A stretch of DNA of 64,000 bases, from positions 682,001-746,000 of the forward strand of contig NZ_MJUX01000001.1 in assembly GCF_001927245.1 (NCBI RefSeq). The letters are read 5' to 3'. Source of the stretch: Acuticoccus yangtzensis. Its GTDB lineage: Bacteria > Pseudomonadota > Alphaproteobacteria > Rhizobiales > Amorphaceae. The notes beneath the pieces are model-generated. The model ran no database searches, had not been told where the DNA came from, and was given only the letters and a program-made list of their open reading frames with translations. The position numbers were made by a program, and so were the translations under genes. Shown here one piece after another: positions 59,667 to 64,000 of this stretch; the first letter of the stretch is position 1, and every line of letters starts with the position of its first letter.

Positions 59667-60356
59667 ATGTACGACCTCATCGCCACCTACCCGCTCGGAA
59701 TGCTCGGCGCATTCATCGCGGTCTATTTCCTGCTCGACCGTCTCATGCCGAACGTCATGAACGTGTTCGAGGAGACGGTAATCTCCATCATCCTCGCCCT
59801 CATGGTGCTCGTCGCCTTCGTGCAGGTCATCCTGCGCTACGGCTTCAACACCGGAATCACCGGCGCGCTGGAGCTCAACCGCATCCTGTTCGCCTGGCTC
59901 ATCCTCTTCGGCATGAGCTACGGGTTGAAGATCGGCACCCATCTCGGCATCGATTCCTTGATGCGCGTGTTCCCCAAGCCGGTCTTCAAGGCCCTCGCCC
60001 TCTTCGGCGCCCTCGCCGCGCTCCTGTGGGCCGTCATCCTCATTCACGGCACCTGGCTCACCTATATCGGCGCCACCTCCCGCGGCGGCGGCGCGGTCGA
60101 CTATTGGGTGCGCTTCTTCAAGCTGCCCTTGGGGCTCGACGATCTCGTCTACCCCTCCTTCCTGCGCGAGTTCGCGGGTCAGGAGCGGGTTCACCGCTGG
60201 GTCGCCTACATCATCCTGCCGATCGGCCTCGCCCTCTTCGCCATGCGCGCGCTGCAGGGTGTCATCGACATCGCGCTGGGCAAGCGCGATCTCATCATCG
60301 CCAGCCATGAAGCCGAAGACCTCGTCAACGAAAACAAAGACATTCTGAGGGACTGA
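59667..60356 (+). CDS. TRAP transporter small permease (DctQ-like)
   Basis: A 229-residue small permease, longer than usual, with LGMLGAFIAVYFLLDRLMPN, LALMVLVAFVQVILRYGFNT, and ELNRILFAWLILFGMSYGLK typical of DctQ, followed by a 50-residue loop before the last helix. The ATG at 59667 gives the conserved start; the frame is open from 59553 but that leader is not conserved. Its stop overlaps the next start (TGATG). Confidence 0.9.
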   Translation: MYDLIATYPLGMLGAFIAVYFLLDRLMPNVMNVFEETVISIILALMVLVAFVQVILRYGFNTGITGALELNRILFAWLILFGMSYGLKIGTHLGIDSLMRVFPKPVFKALALFGALAALLWAVILIHGTWLTYIGATSRGGGAVDYWVRFFKLPLGLDDLVYPSFLREFAGQERVHRWVAYIILPIGLALFAMRALQGVIDIALGKRDLIIASHEAEDLVNENKDILRD

Positions 60357-61987
60357 TGGAAGCCGGTATCCTTTTCGCGCTGGTCTTCATCTTTCTTCTG
60401 ATCGGCGTTCCCGTCGCGATTTCGCTGGGCCTGTCCTCGGTCCTGCTCATCGCCTTCTTCTCCAACGACTCGCTGTCCTCCGTGGCGCAGCAGCTCTTCA
60501 CCGCGTCGCAGAACTACACCCTGCTCGCGATCCCCTACTTCATCCTCGCCTCGGCCTTCATGTCGACCGGCGGTGTCGCGCAGCGCATCATCCGCTTCGC
60601 CATCGCCGCCATCGGCTCCTTCCGCGGCGGCCTCGCCATGGCCTCGGTGCTCGCCTGCATGCTGTTCGCGGCGCTGTCGGGCTCCTCCCCCGCCACCGTG
60701 GTCGCCATCGGCACCATCGCCATCGCCGGTATGCGCCAGGTCGGCTATTCCAAGGACTTCGCCGCCGGCATCATCGCCAACGCCGGAACGCTCGGCATCC
60801 TCATCCCGCCGTCCATCGTCATGGTGGTCTACGCGGCGGCGACGGATGTCTCGGTCGGGCGCATGTTCCTCGCCGGCGTCATCCCCGGTCTCGTCGCCGG
60901 GGCGATGCTGATGATCGCCATCTACATCATCGCCCGCGTCAAAGGGCTGCCGAAGGGCGAATGGCTCGGCTGGGGCGAGTTCGTGCGCGCCGGCAAGGAC
61001 GCCGCATGGGGCCTCTTCCTCATCATCATCATCCTCGGCGGCATCTATGGCGGCGTCTTCACGCCGACCGAGGCCGCCGCCGTCGCCGCCGTCTATTCCT
61101 TCCTCGTCGCCCTCTTCATCTACCGCGACATGGGACCGCTGAAGGGCCGCCGCTTCCTGTCGGAAGACACCTCCGCCGTGGCGCGGGCGGGGTTCTTCGC
61201 ATGGGTCTACGGCCTGTCACTCGCCGTCATCACCATCATCGTCGGCTACTTCGTCGGCGGCGAGAACGTCTTCTTCGAGCGCGTGGTGGTCGGCCTCATC
61301 GTGTCCACCGCGGCGGGCATCCTCTATATCTGCGCCCGCACCGGCCCGGCAACGGTCCCCGTGGCGATCGCCATGGGCCTCGGCCTTCTCTTCAAGAACA
61401 TCGCGCAGTCACTCGCCTTCGCGCCGCTCACCATCGTCCACAAGGACACGCGCAAGGTGATGATCGACGCCGCGCGCACGACGATCATGCTGATGTTCAT
61501 CATCGTCAACGCGCTACTCTTCGCCCACGTCCTCACCTCCGAGCGCATCCCCCAGGCGATCACCGGGCTGATGCTGGACGCCGGCTTCACCTGGTTCACC
61601 TTCCTCATCGCGGTGAACGTGCTGCTCCTCATCGGCGGCCAGTTCATGGAGCCGTCCGGCCTCCTCCTCATCGTGGCGCCGGTGGTCTTCCCCATCGCGC
61701 TGGAGCTCGGCGTCGACCCGATCCACCTCGGCATCATCATGGTGGTGAACATGGAGATCGGCATGATCACCCCGCCGATCGGCCTCAACCTCTTCGTCAC
61801 GTCGGGCATCACGGGGATGAGCTTGGTGCAGGTCGTGCGCGCGGCGCTGCCGTTCGTGGCGATCCTGTTCCTCTTCCTCATCCTCGTCACCTACGTGCCG
61901 GCGATCTCCACCTGGCTGCCGACGGAGCTGATGGGGCCGGAAATCTCCACCCGCGCGCCAGCCGCCCCGGCGACGCCGACGAACTGA
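60356..61987 (+). CDS. TRAP transporter large permease, long form (DctM-like)
   Basis: A 543-residue large permease, about 100 longer than the other two in the window. The DctM core is clear: QNYTLLAIPYFILASAFMST, ALSGSSPATVVAIGTIAIAG, NAGTLGILIPPSIVMVVYAA, GGIYGGVFTPTEAAAVAAVY, and MITPPIGLNLFVTSGI near the end. The extra residues (about 255-365) form additional membrane segments after the first domain. It completes the P-Q-M operon and is followed by an intrinsic terminator. Confidence 0.94.
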   Translation: MEAGILFALVFIFLLIGVPVAISLGLSSVLLIAFFSNDSLSSVAQQLFTASQNYTLLAIPYFILASAFMSTGGVAQRIIRFAIAAIGSFRGGLAMASVLACMLFAALSGSSPATVVAIGTIAIAGMRQVGYSKDFAAGIIANAGTLGILIPPSIVMVVYAAATDVSVGRMFLAGVIPGLVAGAMLMIAIYIIARVKGLPKGEWLGWGEFVRAGKDAAWGLFLIIIILGGIYGGVFTPTEAAAVAAVYSFLVALFIYRDMGPLKGRRFLSEDTSAVARAGFFAWVYGLSLAVITIIVGYFVGGENVFFERVVVGLIVSTAAGILYICARTGPATVPVAIAMGLGLLFKNIAQSLAFAPLTIVHKDTRKVMIDAARTTIMLMFIIVNALLFAHVLTSERIPQAITGLMLDAGFTWFTFLIAVNVLLLIGGQFMEPSGLLLIVAPVVFPIALELGVDPIHLGIIMVVNMEIGMITPPIGLNLFVTSGITGMSLVQVVRAALPFVAILFLFLILVTYVPAISTWLPTELMGPEISTRAPAAPATPTN

Positions 61988-61993
61988 ACGCAA

Positions 61994-62021
61994 AAAAGCC
62001 GGGCCCAAGAGCCCGGCTTTT
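61994..62021. terminator. Bidirectional intrinsic terminator
   Basis: AAAAGCCGGGC (61994-62004) pairs with GCCCGGCTTTT (62011-62021) around CCAAGA, with an A-run on the left and T-run on the right. It separates the convergent TRAP operon and PRC-barrel gene. Confidence 0.92.
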
Positions 62022-62042
62022 CCGTCTTGATGGTGCGTCGCC

Positions 62043-63221
62043 TTACTGGACGATCATCGTCTCCGGCAGCTCCTCATAAGCCGCCTCGTCGTATTCCGGC
62101 ATCTCTTCGATCTCGTCTTCCGTCATGTCGGTGTTGAGAACGATCTCGTCGCCGGTGATCGTCAGGTCGCTGTAGGGGAAGGCGATTTCCTTGTCGCCGA
62201 TGCCGAGCACGCCGCCGACCGACAGGATTACCACCGGGGCGTCCGTCGCCGGGTCCAGGAGCACCGCCTCGACCTCGCCGATCTCCTCGCCGGCCGTGTT
62301 CATCACGTCAGCGCCTTCGAGCTCGGCCACGTTGATCTGATAGGTGGTGGTCTTCATCGCAGCGGCATCCGCTTCAATGGACGATGCGTCGACCGCCTGC
62401 GACTCCGTCCCCATCTGGTTCGCACGCGCGGCGGCGGTGTCGACCTCGGGCTCGGTGGTGGTCTGAACCGCGACGTCGGCGGTCTCCTGCGCCACCTCGA
62501 CGTTAGGCTCGGCCTGTTCGACCGCAACGTCGAGCTCGGGCTCGGTCACCTCGACCTCCGGCTCCGGCGTATCGACGGCGACCTCGGGCTCCGGCGTGTC
62601 GACGGAGACGGCGGGCGTCCCCTCCTTGACCGCGACCTCGGGCTGGCTCTGCGTGACCGAAACGCTCGGCTCCGGCTGCGACACGGCCACCTCGGGCGCG
62701 GGCTGGTCGACCGACACGGTCGGCTCGGCCTGGGTGACGGACACCTCGGGCTTGGCCTCAGTCACTGTGACCTCGGGCTGCTTCTGCTCGACGTTCACGA
62801 CGGGCTCGGCCTCGGTCACCGTCACATCGGCGGCGGGCTGCGTCACCTCGACGGTGGCGGCCGGCTGGGTCACCGTGATGGTGCCCTTCGGCGCCTCGGT
62901 GCCGGCATCGGCGGTGTCCGTGCCAGCGGCGTGATCCACCTCGGCGAACATCAGAATGCCGTCACCGTCGCCGTCGACCTCGGAGAAGCGCGCTTCATAC
63001 GCGGTCATCTCGTCGGCCCCGAGCGTGATGCCCTCTTCATCCAGGCACGCCTGCAGCTCGTCCATGGACAGGCCGCGATCGTCGTTCAGATCGTAGCCCA
63101 GAAACTCTTCGTTGGTCATGGCGTCGACGGCGCAGGCGCCGAAGTCGGACTGCTGTGCCAGCGCCGGGCTTGCGGCGAGCATGGCGGCCATCGCGGTTCC
63201 CAGCATCCACCTGTTGGTCAT
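62043..63221 (-). CDS. Exported EF-hand / nonapeptide-repeat / PRC-barrel protein
   Basis: A 392-residue protein: signal peptide (1-22, ending ASPALAQQ); two EF-hand loops (44-55 DLNDDRGLSMDE and 83-94 DGDGDGILMFAE); sixteen tandem 9-residue repeats of the form VxVxxxxPx at about 115-259 (for example VSVTQAEPTVSVDQPAPE); a linker; and a C-terminal PRC-barrel domain at about 285-392 (NVAELEGADVMNTAGEEIGE, VVILSVGGVLGIGDKEIAFP). PRC-barrels bind proteins or RNA and are common in alphaproteobacterial envelope/stress proteins. The alternating V-x-V repeats suggest an extended beta-solenoid or rod. The ATG at 63221 gives the signal peptide. A paralogue lies immediately upstream. Confidence 0.82.
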   Translation of the reverse strand: MTNRWMLGTAMAAMLAASPALAQQSDFGACAVDAMTNEEFLGYDLNDDRGLSMDELQACLDEEGITLGADEMTAYEARFSEVDGDGDGILMFAEVDHAAGTDTADAGTEAPKGTITVTQPAATVEVTQPAADVTVTEAEPVVNVEQKQPEVTVTEAKPEVSVTQAEPTVSVDQPAPEVAVSQPEPSVSVTQSQPEVAVKEGTPAVSVDTPEPEVAVDTPEPEVEVTEPELDVAVEQAEPNVEVAQETADVAVQTTTEPEVDTAAARANQMGTESQAVDASSIEADAAAMKTTTYQINVAELEGADVMNTAGEEIGEVEAVLLDPATDAPVVILSVGGVLGIGDKEIAFPYSDLTITGDEIVLNTDMTEDEIEEMPEYDEAAYEELPETMIVQ

Positions 63222-63332
63222 CGAAGGCTCCCTCGTTGTGATCAATATATGGTGCCCAAAGGCCGCGGCCCTTGCGCACACTCTGAAAGATCAATTCCTG
63301 TCACGCACAAGCCGTTCCGTTTTCCGGTTCAA

Positions 63333-63371
63333 AAAGACAGAAAAGCCGCCGCGGTCCGAGACCACGGCGGC
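63333..63371 (-). terminator. Intrinsic terminator of the 63398 gene (minus strand)
   Basis: GCCGCCGCGGTC (63345-63356) pairs with GACCACGGCGGC (63360-63371) around CGA; on the minus strand the one imperfect pair is a G-U. The plus strand A-rich stretch 63333-63344 gives a T-rich tail on the minus strand, just after the stop of the partial PRC gene. Confidence 0.9.
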
Positions 63372-63397
63372 TACCAATGCTTTAAAATAGATTACTG

Positions 63398-64000
63398 TTA
63401 CTCGACCATGCTGGCCGGAAGCGGTGAATAATCTTCTTCCACATACTCCGGCATGTCCTCGAGCGCGTCGTCACTCGACGAGGTGGCGAGGGTCGCCGTC
63501 TCGCCGTTGTAGCTGAGGTCGCTGTAGGGGAAGACGAGGTGTTTCTGGCCGAGGCCCAGGATGCCCCCGACCGAGATCACCACCATCGGCTCTTCGCCGG
63601 CGTTCGACAGAACGATGGTGTCGATCCGCCCGATCGTGTCACCCTCGACGTTCTGAACACGCATCCCTTCAAGCGCCTCCAACGGGATGACGACCGGAAC
63701 GGACGCGGTCTCCACCTCGCTCGGGCTCTGCTCGGCCTCGATGGCGGCAGGCGTTTCGAGCTCGGCAGGAGCGGTGGCGCTGTCCGTCGCGGGGACGGCC
63801 GCTGCATCGTCCGCCGGCTCCGTGGTGGCTGCGGCCATCTCGGTGTTCGCCGCGTCCGCGGTCTCCTCGGCCGCCGTCTCGACGCTCTGCGCCGCCTCGC
63901 CGGCAGCGTCCGCGGTCTCCTCGGCCGCACTTTCGACCGCCTGCTGGGTGGCGACGGCCGCATCGCCGGCCGCGTCCGCGGCATCGCTCGCCGCCTCCTC
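63398..64000 (-). CDS. PRC-barrel protein with Ala/Glu-rich helical repeats, 5' end outside the window
   Basis: The frame stays open on the minus strand to the window edge, so the start lies beyond 64000; the ATG at 63838 is internal. The visible part (about 200 residues) begins with degenerate Ala/Glu helical repeats such as AAEETADAAGEAAQSVET and AAEETADAAN, then a Pro/Glu/Thr linker, then a PRC-barrel at the C-terminus (IPLEALEGMRVQNVEGDTIG, VVISVGGILGLGQKHLVFPY). The C-terminal domain closely parallels that of the 62043-63221 protein (SVGGxLGxG, FPYSDL, EDMPEY), so the two are tandem paralogues with different spacers. Export is likely but the signal is not in view. Confidence 0.83.
   Translation of the reverse strand, partial: EEAASDAADAAGDAAVATQQAVESAAEETADAAGEAAQSVETAAEETADAANTEMAAATTEPADDAAAVPATDSATAPAELETPAAIEAEQSPSEVETASVPVVIPLEALEGMRVQNVEGDTIGRIDTIVLSNAGEEPMVVISVGGILGLGQKHLVFPYSDLSYNGETATLATSSSDDALEDMPEYVEEDYSPLPASMVE

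Overview
This 64 kb window is high-GC chromosomal DNA from an alphaproteobacterium, most likely of the order Hyphomicrobiales (Rhizobiales). The evidence is the strong G/C third-position codon bias, the lipA-ratA(coq10) overlap, the ispE / DUF2007 / polyprenyl synthase neighbourhood, and an initiator tRNA whose anticodon stem carries A-U/G-C/G-C instead of three G-C pairs, a variant known from rhizobia. Three complete TRAP transporter operons and a large RTX protein would suit a marine or host-surface heterotroph, but that is inference. I see no insertion sequence, prophage, CRISPR array or replication origin.

Layout. 1-10.5 kb is housekeeping: a truncated TPR protein, ispE, a DUF2007 protein, a polyprenyl diphosphate synthase, a GAF-PAS protein, a CoxG-like protein, a cysteine synthase, an AlaX editing protein, a mercaptopyruvate sulfurtransferase, lipA, a RatA/Coq10 protein and tRNA-Arg(CCT). 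10.5-18 kb is a LysR-controlled catabolic cluster: class III CoA transferase, TRAP transporter (M-P-Q), two MaoC-type half-hydratases and an HMG-CoA-lyase-type enzyme. Together they suggest uptake, CoA activation, hydration and cleavage of a branched unsaturated dicarboxylate. 18-20.4 kb has a carboxymuconolactone-decarboxylase-family protein, an alpha/beta hydrolase and an L-aspartate dehydrogenase. 20.5-22.8 kb is eutBC. 23.1-26.6 kb is a second TRAP operon with an AlaE-type L-alanine exporter gene between the large permease and the binding protein.

26.9-31.4 kb is a translationally coupled three-gene operon: a GlpA-like FAD/[2Fe-2S] dehydrogenase, a FAD/NAD oxidoreductase and an FGGY kinase whose substrate site differs from glycerol kinase. 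31.4-35.1 kb holds an SDR enzyme, an exported acetamidase/formamidase-family protein and a GT4 glycosyltransferase. 35.4-39.4 kb is a signalling cassette: a NarL-type regulator, a cysteine-free molybdopterin-oxidoreductase-fold exported protein and a hybrid kinase with PAS, REC and HPt. 39.5-45 kb has argE, sthA, a very large RNA-like palindrome, and a cupin / Fe-ADH / SDR operon. 45.3-52.2 kb has an MFS exporter, a small winged-helix-like protein, a tiny ORF and a 1380-residue cadherin/RTX protein. 52.4-57.7 kb has tRNA-fMet, an ABC1/UbiB kinase, a long-form dCTP deaminase, a RecQ with an unusual repeat leader, and tRNA-Thr(CGT). 57.8-64 kb has a methyltransferase-like protein, a third TRAP operon (P-Q-M), and two tandem PRC-barrel proteins. 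One of these has EF hands and sixteen 9-residue repeats; the other runs off the window end.

A recurring feature is perfect or near-perfect hairpins at convergent gene ends, several without a T-tract. At one, both stop codons lie inside the hairpin arms. The best candidates for something not yet described are the putative dicarboxyl-CoA pathway, the TRAP-AlaE operon, the cysteine-free sensor cassette, the nonapeptide-repeat PRC protein and the 140-nt palindrome.
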